Positions 22,300 through 34,296 are shown, counted from the first letter of the stretch. The stretch is 64,000 bases of DNA from Chytridium lagenaria (GCA_025449115.1 JAHLKC010000021.1:1-64000), one strand, 5' to 3'. The notes: generated by a model from the letters alone, not told the origin. Made by a program: numbers and translations.

Positions 22300-23635
22300 A
22301 TGGCGACGCAGCCAGTGCAGCGTCAGGGGAGTGGGTTCTATCCTCGTCATTCACATACAAGGGATCCATCTGACTCGCCATCCGGTGGCGCCAACGATAC
22401 GTCCATGACGGTGGAAATGTCAACAGAGGCATTGCAGATTCTAAAGTCGATGGCGGGGAACTTGGATCCTGATGTGAGGGTGTTTACTACGATAGATGTG
22501 GATGAGGGTTTGAAGGATGTGTTGAGCCCGTCAGAGGAGACGTTGACGGAGCGACGGAGAGGAAAGGTGATACGGTTCAGGTCGGTTGCAAGGAAAAAGT
22601 TTCGAAAGGGGACAAAGCGACCTTCAAGGCTGTGAGAGGCATCTTTCGGGATTTTTATCATTTCTTGTCGCAGGGTAAGGCTTTTGAGCTTGCTATTGGG
22701 ACTGGTAATTGGAGCGGCGTTGACGAGCGTGGTGACTAGTCTAGTGACAGGCAAGTTTTAAATCTAAAGAGCTTTTAAGAACTAAATAACTCTTTTCAAA
22801 TGTGCAGATATTTTTTCACCTATTCTCGGGATGGCGATAGGAAGCCAGCTTGAAAATGTTTTCGTATACCTCAAACGTCCCGACACGCATCTCTGCGAGC
22901 GCAACATCACGGCCTGTGAGTCCATCCAAACCCCAGCTCAGGTAAACTTGAAATACAATGGCATTACGCCCATCTCTAATCGAAAGTACCTAGGCTCATG
23001 CCCTTGGAGGCGTCACATGGAATTATGGCTCATTTCTCCAAAACCTCATCAACTTTTTCTTTGTCGCCGTCTTGATCTTTTCCATGATTCGATCCATGAT
23101 AGCGTTGCAACGACACTATCATGCTATCATGCATCGTGTGCGACATCAAGGGTCTATGCCGAGTTTGAAGCCCGCAGCACCGCGAGCACGTTGGAAGTGG
23201 GCCATACGAAAACTTAAGGGAGACTCTATAACGGAGACCATAGCAAGTCCACCGCTTTCTTCACCTTGTTCAATGGAAAATGTACATGATGCTATGGGTG
23301 GGAAAAACGTGACGATAAACGCTGGACGCGTATCAACCTCTGCCTCTGTTCTCGCCGGACAATCAGCTGAATCTCTTCACACTCAGCCTAACCCTATACC
23401 CACTAAAGACAAATGGTCAGGGAAATCTTCCATGCGTCCACCTGGATCGCTAATGCGGCCTGGTGCTCCTGCCGCCTCAGGGATCACAATGAACGCGTCA
23501 AAGTCGTCAAAGAAGATGCGGTTTCGGGAATGCCCGTTCTGCTTGATGGATGTGCCTGTACTTGCTATGAGGTGCGCTTACTGTACGTCGGATTTGACGG
23601 ATGTGCAGATTGCAGAGGAGACTTGGGGCAGGTGA
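22300..23635 (+). CDS. mscL: Large-conductance mechanosensitive channel (MscL) with C-terminal zinc ribbon
   Basis: Bacterial-type stretch-activated channel that vents osmolytes on hypo-osmotic shock. After a polar N-terminal extension of roughly 100 residues comes the channel: amphipathic N-helix IFRDFYHFLSQGKAFELAIG, TM1 LVIGAALTSVVTSLVT (compare E. coli GVIIGAAFGKIVSSLV), DIFSPILGMAIGSQLENVF, a periplasmic-type loop containing two Cys, then TM2 YGSFLQNLINFFFVAVLIFS. The C-tail is long and ends in a zinc ribbon, CPFCLMDVPVLAMRCAYC, as in many bacterial MscL proteins. Introns: GC donor at 22751 with acceptor at 22808, and one at about 22942-22992 (GTAAAC...CTAG). The frame slips at the GGG at 22698-22700, inside TM1; removing one G restores the family sequence. 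A second frame change lies upstream between about 22500 and 22620. The start is tentative. A bacterial origin by transfer is likely. Confidence 0.82.
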
Positions 23636-23880
23636 AGGAGGTGAAGAGGAGTGGTCCATTGTATGATATAGAGATGCCAGACATCAGGCTGAAGTTTTAA
23701 GTATAATAAATCCTATAAAATATATTTATATTGCTTTGGTTATAGACGTTCTCTTTTTTACTTGACCACCGTCCTAACACCTGATACATTCAACGTGAGT
23801 TTTTGTTTATATGGAAAATTTTCTTTTTTGGACCTTTTGTGCTGTGAAATCACATTGTAGTACAACCCTTTTCGACTATC

Positions 23881-24967
23881 ATGGTCTGTATCTATCTAAG
23901 GAGCAGAGTAGAGCACAGTGACGGAGAGCATCGAGCAATAGCAGGCAGCTGGGATACAACAACGTCAACAAGAGGGCGATGGAGTAGAGCGCTGAATTAT
24001 ACGAGTGTCGTTAGATGATGTTTTGGGCCAGGTGGATGGATGCGATGGGATGGATGGGATGGGTAGGATTGATACTAGAGCGGTTGAAGACATGAGCTCG
24101 TAACAATCTGTTGCGGGTTCTTCTTTCACTCCACTACTCTTCCTTACTTCCCTGCTGTCTTAAAGTCCACTTTGAATGCACTGGGACGAATGCCGTTGCT
24201 GGTGACCTTGGGACATCATGAAGTGTATACTTGGAAGAACAACATCGAGTGTGCCAAATAGTTCGACAACTGTCTCAATGCTCCTTCGCTGTCTCTACCT
24301 CTTTCTTCAGCATGTGTTTTTTGACGGTTGTATCTGGTCAACAAACTTAACGAACTACCTCATTTACAGGCTGACGAATTCGACACTGACGCTGCCGGCC
24401 GCCAGGTCAAGCGCACTTTCAAGAAGTACACCTACCGCGGTGTTGACCTCGAGCAGCTCCTCGACATGTCCAGCGAGCAGGTGAGCGCCCGAACCTGATT
24501 GTCCAATTCCGTCTTCGTTGTATGTAATTACTTAACCTCTTTTGCCTTTTTTTTTTAAAGCTTGTGGAGATCGTCCACGCCCGTGCCCGCAGACGGTTCC
24601 AGCGCGGTCTTAAGCGCAAGCCTATGGGTTTGATCAAGAAGCTCCGCAAGGCCAAGAAGGAGGCCCCTGAGAACGAGAAGCCCGAGGTTGTCAAGACCCA
24701 CCTCCGCAACATGATCATCGTCCCCGAGATGGTCGGCTCTGTTGTTGGTATCTACAACGGAAAGACCTTCAACCAGGTCGAGATTAAGGTGAGCTATTCG
24801 CAATTATGTTATTCTTGCTCTACGTTGTGTGCATCCTAACTTTTTTTAAATAGCCCGAGATGATTGGCCACTACCTCGCCGAGTTCTCGCTTTCCTACAA
24901 GCCCGTCAGGCACGGACGTCCCGGTATCGGTGCCACTCACTCTTCCCGTTTCATCCCCCTCAAGTAA
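23881..24967 (+). CDS. RPS15: 40S ribosomal protein uS19 (S15)
   Basis: Small-subunit ribosomal protein at the head of the 40S subunit. Exons 24370-24480, 24561-24788 and 24854-24967 have clean GT/AG borders and consistent phases. They encode [20 protein letters not shown], then [20 protein letters not shown], then [20 protein letters not shown] and the conserved end [15 protein letters not shown]. Only the initiator Met is missing from the first of these exons; the best donor is the ATG directly followed by GTCTGT at 23881, giving an intron placed right after the start codon, a common design in ribosomal protein genes. That first exon is inference (the three others are not). No frame disturbance. 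The expected size is about 150 residues, as in other eukaryotes. Confidence 0.9.
24030..24063. repeat. GGATG-type imperfect repeat
   Basis: A run of GGATGGATG/GGGATGG units inside the long putative first intron of the uS19 gene, similar to the microsatellite at 365-565. Confidence 0.75.
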
Positions 24968-25352
24968 ACGTTGGTTTTCACTTGTATCAGCTCTTTTTAT
25001 TTGGGAATATATGCAAACTTGAGGCAATCGTAGTGAAATTTTGGTTGAGGTTGTTAATGTCTTGTCCCTGTTGGTACATGATGGCTAGAATTAGGACATT
25101 AAAAATCCTGATATCATGTAGTTATAGATCCTTCTTAGTTCAGAAACCAATTTCCATGAGACTTTCATGAGAAACCGCAATTAGGAGAGGGTCGGAAGTA
25201 GTTGTTGAAGTGTGGTGTATTAATGTACGGGACAGGGACTAACTCGCTTCCCAAAATGTGGTTTAGGGGACGTCACTTGCCGTTATGTTTTATTCAGGTG
25301 TAGCTGTTTGGTAGTGATAAAGCAAAATAATCAGTAACATAGTTAATCGTGA
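24968..25352. other. Convergent spacer after uS19
   Basis: About 385 bp between convergent stop codons. Moderately AT-rich, no repeat and no protein-like open frame. It holds the 3' flanks of both genes. Confidence 0.5.
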
Positions 25353-27834
25353 CTATAGGACCAAAGATACAGTGAGATGATGCTCACCATAACGCTGACT
25401 GCCTCGAGTTTTCTTGTAGGGCTTCCTAAGCATCAACCACAGCGTCACGTTCTTCAGATTCCTTTCCTTAGCCATTTTGCTAACAGCAACCACACGGTCA
25501 GCAACAATAACTAAAGTATTAAGTTGTGCCAATTTTCCATATCCACGACCTTCTTCCCTCCCTAAAGCATTGATCTGTGACGAAAATGCCCGGTTGAACA
25601 AAAATCACTAAGCCTGCGACAGAAGACGTAGTCAAGGCAAGGTGGAAGAGCGCTAGCAACGAAACATGAAGCTCACAAAGCTCCTCCAATCCTCTTGCAT
25701 AATCCACCTTCCCAAACCTGCGGTCAAGGTAAACAGATAGAACATCGATCACGACTCCGGCCACAAGAGATATGGCAGATCGAATTAAAATATTTTCAGT
25801 CGCGAGGGAACCCCGGCATGACGACCAGTTATATTGGGGAGGTGTTGTGGTGAGAAGTAGTGTCATGATGGTGGCGGCGGTGCGGGCACCATACTCAGAA
25901 TAGATAGAACAGACGGATTGAAAGCCGTAAACGGCTTCTTCGCTCATAGGTTGAAAAGTATCAAGGATTTCTCCTTCATCTGAAGAATGGTGTAAACTTA
26001 AAATACAGTGTTTTAGTCCTCCTTTTTGAATCTGAAAGTACTTACGGGTCTCCCAAAAGATGCGCAAGTGAACGTAGTCGCTCATCCCGAAGTCCTGCAT
26101 CGTCTGCTATTAAATAAGCCATATCACGCCGCCCATGATCATGATCCACATGCTCTTGGTTTTGTAGTGGTAATGAAGCACGCCTGGCCGACGTGGGGTT
26201 CTGTACAAGCGAGCCCGTATAATTCGGTAAGATTTCTGAATCAAAATGGCCTTTAGAAAATGACGCAAGAAGTTACAGATAATAAATATGAAAGCACGTA
26301 GACAAAAAAAAACAGTAAGAGACTGAAGATAGTGTAAAGCTTCAAAACCGCTCACCCTCTTCCTTTGATACGTCAATTTGCGGTAGGACGGCGTCCTCGC
26401 TGACCAATCGTTCGCTTGCCCTTGAACTATCAACGTCTATCATAACCCTTGCACAGCAAACTTTGTCTTCGGTTGTTCTCGACGAATCCTCAGGAACCAC
26501 TATCAGAGTTACTCTTCTTGACGTCCTTGAAGTGATTCTTCTCTCAATCTCTTTCATCTTTCCACTTTTGAACACCATTCCAGCTTCGAGCAGCATTTTT
26601 TCGTTAGCCTCGGTCTCCTCGGTATTCTCCTGTGCAGATTTTCCAGTGAATAGCACTTCCTCTTTAATAACATCTGCACTCGCATGAGGTGATTTGGTGA
26701 CGGGGAAAACTTTTCGGATAACGTTCTTATGCCTAAAGGCCGCCACTGAGGAAAATCGCACGAGTAGAGTTACGAGAAGGGAACAAATGAGAGATACGTA
26801 GAATACAACGCTGTTCCGAACATCCATGATGAGGAATTTGCTTAAAGTGTTCCAAAATGCATCTTGACTTTTTGAAGAAAGTAGTCAGTAAGGTAGTCAC
26901 AACCCATTTATCACCTAGCAATAAATACAAACTATATAAAGTTGATGGGAAAACGTCAGCGAAATGAATAGCAACAAAAAGCACAACGTATGAGAAAAAC
27001 TTACATTGGTAAGATTTGAGGTCATTTCTTGTATACGATCCTGAGGAAGCTTCATTTCGTAAACTCGAACCATCTTTTTGATAAGAAAGGACGACAATTG
27101 GCGGAGCAAGGGAAATCTGATATGAACGCCATAACAAAAGATTAATTTAGCTTGATGTAAATATTTCGTTGAATTGAACGAACATAATAAAAAACCAAAG
27201 CGGAAATACCACATCAGGTACGAAGAAAATCTCACCCGATACCAAAAACGGCGACGGAGAGTGTTACGTCAGCGGCGGTAAAGAAGTCTCTGCTATTGCT
27301 TTGTCCAGCAAAAGCGAGGAAAAACACACCAAATCCCCTACATGTAGGTAAAAAGAATGAAATTCAGATTAAGAATTAAACATTGCATTGGAATATAACA
27401 ATAAAAGAGCCCTACATGTTGATAAAAATGACGGTCCAGTAAAACGTGTACTGCTTCACGCACTTTAACACATTACTCCATAATTTGACATTCGGTTGCC
27501 ACACGAGCATAGGTACTGTCAATATCGGCAAAAAGGTCATAGGTAAAAACACCATATACACCATCTCCCGCAATGGACGCTGGTTTACAAGAATCCACAC
27601 CAGGAAAGGGGCAAGGAATATTATCAGCAGAAGGACGAACATGTCAACGATCCGATTATAATTATCTTCCACCTCGAAAAGAAGGACACGACGATGGTTC
27701 GAGTTAACGTGTAAAAAACTAATCCAAAGAATATTGTATCTTCTGCAAACGTCTTGAGTCATTCCTCCCATCTCTCCCATCAACAGCGAATAAAGGGAGC
27801 GTGTATTTGGCAATAAGTACAAGTGCGTCGTCAT
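25353..27834 (-). CDS. Multi-pass membrane protein of unknown family
   Basis: I do not recognise this gene and its borders are approximate. Read from 27834 (MTTHLYLLPNTRSLYSLLMG), it has a hydrophobic block MFVLLLIIFLAPFLVWILV, then MVFLPMTFLPILTVPMLVW, then FYWTVIFINM joined across an intron to GFGVFFLAFAGQSNSRDFF and VTLSVAVFGIGFPLLRQLSS. A further helix VVFYVSLICSLLVTLLV lies near 26820, followed by a charged region (KSGKMKEIERRITSRTSRR), and the C-terminal part (26100-25353) has NILIRSAISLVAGVVIDVLS and a basic end. At least six introns are needed. The 26820 segment could belong to a separate gene, because a Met opens it. No motif allows a function to be named. Confidence 0.4.
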
Positions 27835-29466
27835 GACGGTTGGATACCTAAAGCATTGCTGAGGTCAACGCACCACGGAGAATTTGTCTGCAGTTGCTTT
27901 GCGACATGATCAGTACCAAATCCTCGAGCAATTGGTTCTCACTTAATGCTGTACTGAAGGAAAGGATCAATCTGCAATGCAACACGGCATCCAAAGATCC
28001 TTTGATAAGGATTACCAAGACTGATTTACTTTAAAGGATTGCCTCATTGTCGAGCTGCCGAAGGCTTAATAATTTACCAATGCGAATCGCAAAAACATTT
28101 GCGCTTCCTAACGAAGTAACGCGTGAAGTTTTAGTTTAACCACACTAGCATCTCATGAAATATATGAAATCTTTGACCCGTCGATAGAAGCTGTAATTAA
28201 ACTTGGAAAGGTGATACCGTTATCTGACCGAAGAAGGTTTATTGATGAGAAGGAGGCTAAATATCACAATTCATACCTGTTTCCGCCTGGTTGACGCTGG
28301 CTAGCGAAAAGAAGCCATCATAATTTCAAACTAAATAAACAAAAAATTAAGTAAATTATACTAAAGTTGATGTCGCTTGGTAGACTGGTTATCTACGGAT
28401 TGTTCGCATACCTCATGATTGGGTTTGGTTTTTTCACAGTAATTTTCCCTCCTACTATTTTCCCACCAGCATCACATAATGCTCACTGAAAACTCTACCA
28501 TATTATTTTGTCCAACTGCTTCTGCCATCATACATTAGAGGTTAATAGCGCTGTTTAAGCGGTGAAACACAACCGCAAATGTCTGTTCTTCACGCTAAAA
28601 ACAATTCAGTTTATTTTATTTTTTATTGAATCAGCAAAATAGAATATGTCAAAGACGTATTTCACGCGATGTATTGTTGTTACCTGCATGCTGATTAATT
28701 CCTTTTTTAGGGACAATCGCGTTCATAGAGCATCGGCAGTTTGGGTATTATAGTATTTCAGCCACAAAAAAAAGCAAAAACAAACATCTGTTTCAGCATG
28801 ATTTGCACTTATAACGCATTAACACATGATCAAAGCTAATGGTTTAAACTGCATTCCTATCGCCTTCGCCACACGAATTGCCTGATCAATTTTTGCAGCG
28901 TCGATGCAAGTTCAATGGATGTGCAAAGGTGATGCCGTCGATCCGATTGGAGGAATCCCTAGATGTGTTTAATGGGCACGTTGACACCACCCATCACTGC
29001 GGCAAAGAAGAGGGAGGCAGCTTCAAGCCTGGCGGAAACTTTAGAATCGCGGAAGCTCACCAAATCACCAAAAAACCTCGAATTCACCTTAATCCGAAAC
29101 CAACCTCAGCAAAACTCACCGCGCGATTACCCATAATATATAAAGAGTCTAATGAGAAGACGACCTTGATGTGAAGACTGGGGGCCCTCCCATCCATACC
29201 CAGGTGAGGAATAGCAGCAGAAGTCAACCGAATTCACACTATCGAGTCCTTAGGAGCTCAGGAACGCTATCTAACCGAGAAACTGCTGTAACTAACCGTG
29301 AAACTGCAGTAAAAACCTTCCACGGTATAAACAAACAGCAATTATGTATATCGCTATCTTTCATAATAATCTGCTTCAATGTGCTATATTTTGATTACGC
29401 AGAATCACTAAATAAAAAAGTTTAAACAAAGGTTCTTAGTCCAAAAAACAACTAAACGAAATTAAG
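27835..29466. other. Spacer of 1.6 kb without a supported gene
   Basis: No continuous gene model can be built on either strand. A minus-strand stretch around 28970-29050 (ARLEAASLFFAAVMGGVNVP) looks protein-like and may be an isolated exon of the membrane-protein gene to its left or a gene remnant. The rest is AT-rich with scattered stops. No tRNA or repeat was recognised. Confidence 0.4.
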
Positions 29467-30096
29467 TCACAACATCTCCCAGCCCTCCTCAGCAGCCACA
29501 TCCAACAGCACCACGTCATTGTCAACAATAGACTCCTTCAACGGGTTCACAAGATGCCTCGCCATTAAAACCCCCGTCTTTTGCCTGTAACCGCAGCAGC
29601 ATTCGCGACGAAGAAGGACATTCGCGCAAGAATGGGAAGGTCGTCTTGGAATACGACAGAGTCAAGGGGATCCTTGTCACTTTCGTCATCATCATCTTCA
29701 GTAGACGTGAAATCGCTTTCGTCACTGGAGTCTTGGTCATTTGTCTCAAACCCTTCTGACTCCGCTGTCGGTAATAGGAATATCAAAGAGCTCCGAGGAG
29801 ATGCAACTTGGATGGGGATTGAGGATGGTGCCCAAAGGGAAGGAGGGATGGGGTTAGGTGGAGGATTGAGTCTACGGAGGGAGGCGAGGAGAAGAGGAGT
29901 GAGGAAACGGTAGAAGTAGAGAGGATGGAGGAGATGGAGGAGGTGCGGATTAGCGATGCAGGGATGATTCTGTTGGAAAGTCGTCTAGGAGGATGCGGAG
30001 AGCTGTCTCGTCAATGGATGTGGTGTTCTCTTCTACTGTTCTCTTTGACTTGACGTTGTCAGCCAAAAAGCAACCAGAATCTGAAGGTGAAGCCAT
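29467..30096 (-). CDS. Small acidic protein of unknown function
   Basis: Not recognised. The start at 30096 gives MASPSDSGCFLADNVKSKRT and then IDETALRILLDDFPTESSL. The middle (about 29980-29790) is Ser/Pro/Leu-rich and its frame is uncertain. Then comes an acidic stretch, NDQDSSDESDFTSTEDDDDE, followed by a hydrophobic segment DDLPILARMSFFVANAAAVT. After a frame change near 29577 (an intron with GC donor or an indel) the end reads MARHLVNPLKESIVDNDVVL and LLDVAAEEGWEML, stop at 29467. The acidic region next to a short hydrophobic segment resembles a transcription-regulatory protein, but this is only composition. DHODH lies downstream-of-promoter at 30615. Confidence 0.4.
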
Positions 30097-30614
30097 GATG
30101 TTGAAGAAGACCATGTTCCCCGTCATTTGTACTTGGCAAAGTTCGGTTTGGGTGAATTGATGTGCGTTGTAATAGAATCGCTCACTTAGACAGCTCGAAA
30201 CTGATGCTGATGATGCTGATGATGATGATGGTGATGCTGTTGCTGCTTCTGGTTGCTTGTGTTGACAGTTTGGATCATATCTTTCCTTTGTTCTGAGTGG
30301 AGTATGAAAAGAGAGAGAGCGTGTGTGTGTGTGTGTGTGATGTATGTGGAGGTGAGTGAGTGGCGAGTGTGAGGGTAAATAGTAAAGAACGTTGCAAAGC
30401 TCGCCTTTTATACTCTTTTATTTGCCCTCTTTGAAAACTTTCAACTGATAATGAGATTGCGCAATTTGCAAACATCCAGCCAATCATATAGCTTGGGGCT
30501 GATATCATCTTCAAAAAGATAAAAAGATAAAACATGGCAAAAAGGACAATTTTTATTCTACTGTGTGGTGTACGAGTACAAGCGTAGCGTATTACATTTA
30601 ATAGATTGCTCATC
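30097..30614. other. Spacer with TGATGC and GT microsatellites
   Basis: About 520 bp between the DHODH stop and the start of the acidic-protein gene. It carries a GATGCT/GATGAT repeat at about 30195-30245 and a GT dinucleotide run at about 30320-30340. The frames that span them are repeat artefacts. No gene is seen. Confidence 0.6.
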
Positions 30615-32329
30615 TCACTTTTTGACAATGTGATCTGATCCAACAACATCCTTCCACTTCTTGCCTTCCTTCCTCAACTGCGATGCAACATCTTCTTTAA
30701 TCTCTGCAATAAGGCCAGGCCCATCAAAGGAGAGTCCAGTGTATAGCTGCACAAGAGACGCTCCAGCTCGGGCAAACTTAAGAGCGTCCTCTCCAGACCG
30801 AATGCCTCCACATCCAATAATAGGAATCTCACCCTTGGTTAACGCGTAAAACTTGCGAACCTTGTCCAGTGCGAGCGGGAGAACAGGTGGGCCAGAAAGA
30901 CCGCCGAATTCACGTCGGATCTTGGGGTCTAAAAATCGTAATAAGAAATGATATTGACACAAAAGGTCTTTATAGAGAGTGAAAAGGTAAAATATGTATC
31001 GTACCGCTCATGATGGTAGACGGACCGGCTGATGGTGGTGGTTGCTGATAATGACACCATCGAGTTTAGCCTTTTGGATTACAAATGCAATATCCTCCAA
31101 CTCCTCGTCAGACAGATCTGGCGCAATCTTGACAAGTAAAGGAGGCCTGTGAACAAGAAACTTGTCGCGTGCATTCTTAACCTAACATTTTCATTAGCAG
31201 TTAAAAACACAGTCATAAAAGGTTGAACAGGTTGCCACTCAAAGAACCATCTTACTTCCTGAAGGAGCTTAAGCATAGGCTCACGACGTTGAAGAGCTCT
31301 CAATCCAGGCGTATTAGGGCTACTGATATTCACAACGACATAGTCAGCGAAAGGCCCCAGATTCTCGACACCCTTGACATAATCCTCATTCGATTCGGCC
31401 GCCGACACCTTATTCTTCCCCAAATTCACTCCAAGCAGCCTCCCCTCCCTCAACGACCTCGGACACCTGCTGGTGGTGCAACAACGTACCCTCCTTTTCC
31501 GCCTCAATCGGTGCAGGTGTTTGCTTCGTTCCTCTGAGTTTAGCCCATACCAGAAGTTCCGGATACGCGCGCGAAGACGGTTCTCAGCTGCTCTGTGACC
31601 TTCGGAGTTGAAGCCGTAGCGGTTAATGGCAGCCTTGTCTTCGGTTAAACGGAACATGCGGGGTTTGGGGTTGCCGGGTTGGGGCTCAGGAGTGACACTG
31701 CCAATTTCGACCATACCAAAGCCAAAGCCGTAGAGGGCGTCGATGGCGTCGGCGTGCTTGTCATAGCCTGCGGCCAAACCAACAGGGTTGAATATCTTTT
31801 TGCCCCAGAGCTATATGTCATAACATTAATTGTTGGATTGAAGGTTTTAAAATAACAACTGAAATATAAACTCATAAACGTGGGCGTAAAATCATACCTC
31901 AACGCCCAAAACATCACTGTACGCCTCTGGATCCACCTTCTCCTTGGGTACCAGCCCATACTTTGCCAACCATATCGAAGTAACATGCGCCAACTCTGGA
32001 TCCATAGTTGCATGGATCGCTGGCATAACCAACATTTTCCATGCCGCAGCTCGCGAATCCGACATGTACAGAAGCCCCACAGCAGCTCCTACAGCCAATC
32101 CAGTCAACTTTGCAACCGTCCATGCTGTCTTAAATGAATCCCCTCCGCTACCCGCCGAAGGTGCGGACGCTTCAGCTGCTGTGGAGAAGGATTTCTTGGT
32201 GAGTTGGCGGGAGAAGTTGCGTTCGAGGTGGATAGGATGGGAGAAAAGTTTTATGGATGCGTAGGTAGGAGGGGATTGACGGAGGAAAAAGAGCATAGAC
32301 GCGAGAGGCCGTTGACGACCCACGATCAT
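30615..32329 (-). CDS. Dihydroorotate dehydrogenase, class 2 (mitochondrial)
   Basis: FMN enzyme of pyrimidine synthesis, oxidising dihydroorotate to orotate with quinone at the inner mitochondrial membrane. The start at 32329 gives a basic mitochondrial presequence ([12 protein letters not shown]) and one TM helix ([17 protein letters not shown]) as in eukaryotic class 2 enzymes. Core motifs in order: [65 protein letters not shown] (active-site loop), [41 protein letters not shown] and [17 protein letters not shown]. Introns separate 31892/31800, about 31255/31180 and 31000/30930. The frame slips at about 31555, again before [10 protein letters not shown] at about 31450, and twice in the FMN-site stretch 31021-31050 where the family sequence SNTTISRPS is recovered by dropping two bases. 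Those slips look like sequence errors, because all motifs are intact. Confidence 0.87.
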
Positions 32330-32721
32330 CACAAGAGCTTGAACTGAGTCAAAGACGGTGAAATGATAAAAGGTTTTTTTGATCTTTTTTATTTTTTGGA
32401 AGGTGAACTCTTGCGCTATGAAAAGCTTCACGAAATATGGATATTTGTATTTTAACGTAATATATATTAACATCGATGCACGAAAACAAAAGCTTTTGTA
32501 TTTAAAAGATCTGAATGACTTATAACCGCTAATCATCCTCTCGTCTGCATGTTCCTGCCCAATTTCAGCAAAACTTCCTTGAGCATCCACATATTCCAAT
32601 GTCCTGTCCATTCTCATAAATCTTTGCACAAGCAGTAAAAACCGTAGTTCCGTCTTCATATGTTAGCATCCCTCTCAACTTAACGGACTGAGAAAAACGA
32701 AAAATCTTTCGAACACAGCAA

Positions 32722-34296
32722 ATGAACCCGTTAGATTCCACCAAACTACAGCCCCAAGCGCCACTCGAAGACGACGAAGACGATGACGATGATGAAGATT
32801 ACGTCCCAAGGTAAGGGACCTCTTCCATCTCTTCAAACCACCCTTCATACGCTGTAAACGCATGCAACACTTGTTGAATGTTATGAGTGTGGTTTGTCGG
32901 AAATACAAAAAAAGTGGGAAATTGGGATCAACTCTTTCTGTGGAGGGTTTCTTTCTGTGGAGGGTCGCATCCAAGGGAACTTCCATGCTGAACATATGTT
33001 GAGAAGAACCGTTAACAGATTTGATGACTGACGTTTTGAATCCTCTCTCCAAAATTTGGTTCTTTGTTCAAAGAGGAGGATTCGGATGACGATGACATGA
33101 GTGATGTCGTTGACGATGTCGAAGGAGGAGGAGAAGACGACGAGGACGATGCGAAACCGAAAAAGGCTGCCAGCGCCCGAAAACGACGTTCAAGCGCAAC
33201 AGTGACTCGGGTATCAAAGCGAACGAAAACGGGCCCCGTGAATGAGTCAGAGGCCTGGATACCGAGGACAAGGTATGGACTCTTTTGTGTTGTATTATAA
33301 CAGATTGTTGGAAAACTCTGTGAGGTTTAATGAAGTAGGAGGGCTGATATGGTTTTTTCGTCTTTGAAGGAGTTTGGCGGCTGCTGAGGCGACAAGAAAT
33401 CCTGTTAAGCCTTCGATTTCCAACGGAAACGCGAAAGCTGAAAAGTCGACATCATTAACAGCAGCAGCACTAAACGACGAGGAGGCGCGAAAAAAGCGAT
33501 TGGACGATATTTGGAAGTCAATGAATTCAGCGTCAACTCCAAAGGTGAGTTGAGAATGTTATCATTTTTGATTTTAATTCATTTGCAGGCGAAACCTCGT
33601 CCGAGTCTGGGAGCTACGGAAACGAAGGAGTTGTTCAGACATATAAATTTGCTGGAGAGGAATTCAGGTATCTTTCACACGTTCGATCTTTTCTTTCATT
33701 TTGGGAGCTTTTATGGGTTTTACTTTTTCGCTACAATACATTTTTTTCATCTTGAAAACGGGTTTTCACCGATGACCATCTTGCTCATATTTACTCTTCC
33801 CTCCATCCTCCCTCTTTTTTTGTCCTGCTATAGCGTGACCAAAACTGTAAAGTAAACCCCGAAACCCCCACCACCACCACTTCTATTCAAGACATCACCC
33901 ACCCGTTATCCGCCGCCGCCACTTCATCGTCCGTCTCGTCCTCCCCGCTGTCCTCTGATTCTCCATCCACCCCCGACGCCACCAGCACCCCATCAACCTC
34001 TAAAAAGATTACTCAACGCAAATCTGTCCTTCAAGATATTGCAACACGGTATGGTGTTGGCAAAGCCGCGGCGAAATTGAATACATTGGATAAGAGTAAA
34101 CTGGATTGGATGAAACATGTGGAAGCTGCGGGGGATGGGGATCGATTGAAGAGACATAATAAGGATGGGTGGGTGTCTTATTTCCTGTTAGTGAAGTTTT
34201 TTCTGATGTGTTTGTTTGTTTTTATTCAGACATTTGGAGAAGATGGATTTCTTGAATCGGGCGCATGATCGACAACTGAGAATATTGGGTATATGA
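32722..34296 (+). CDS. SWC5: Swc5/CFDP1, bucentaur (BCNT) protein of the SWR1 complex
   Basis: Subunit of the SWR1/SRCAP remodeller, which exchanges H2A.Z into nucleosomes. Exon 1 (32722 to about 32810) is MNPLDSTKLQPQAPLEDDED followed by an Asp/Glu run, the acidic histone-binding N-terminus. Exons 2 and 3 add further acidic and basic low-complexity sequence. Exon 4 ends in VVQTYKFAGEEFS, and after an intron come VTKTV and a Ser/Thr/Pro-rich insert, then the diagnostic BCNT-C block: ITQRKSVLQDIATRYG, LDKSKLDWMKHVEAAGDGDR, LKRHNKDG and LEKMDFLNRAHDRQLRILG. The last exon starts at about 34232. The frame slips at the AAA at 33849-33851, just after VTKTV; one more A restores it. Order and content match CFDP1/Swc5 closely. 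Confidence 0.85.

Noticed and set aside
22347..22754. Long minus-strand open frame opposite MscL
   Set aside because: Overlaps conserved MscL coding sequence on the plus strand; composition mirrors it.
24419..25027. Minus-strand frames opposite uS19
   Set aside because: Shadows of the ribosomal protein exons on the other strand.
29171..29425. Small plus-strand open frame next to the acidic gene
   Set aside because: Contains a tandem ETAV-like duplication of bases but no conserved pattern, splice partner or start context.
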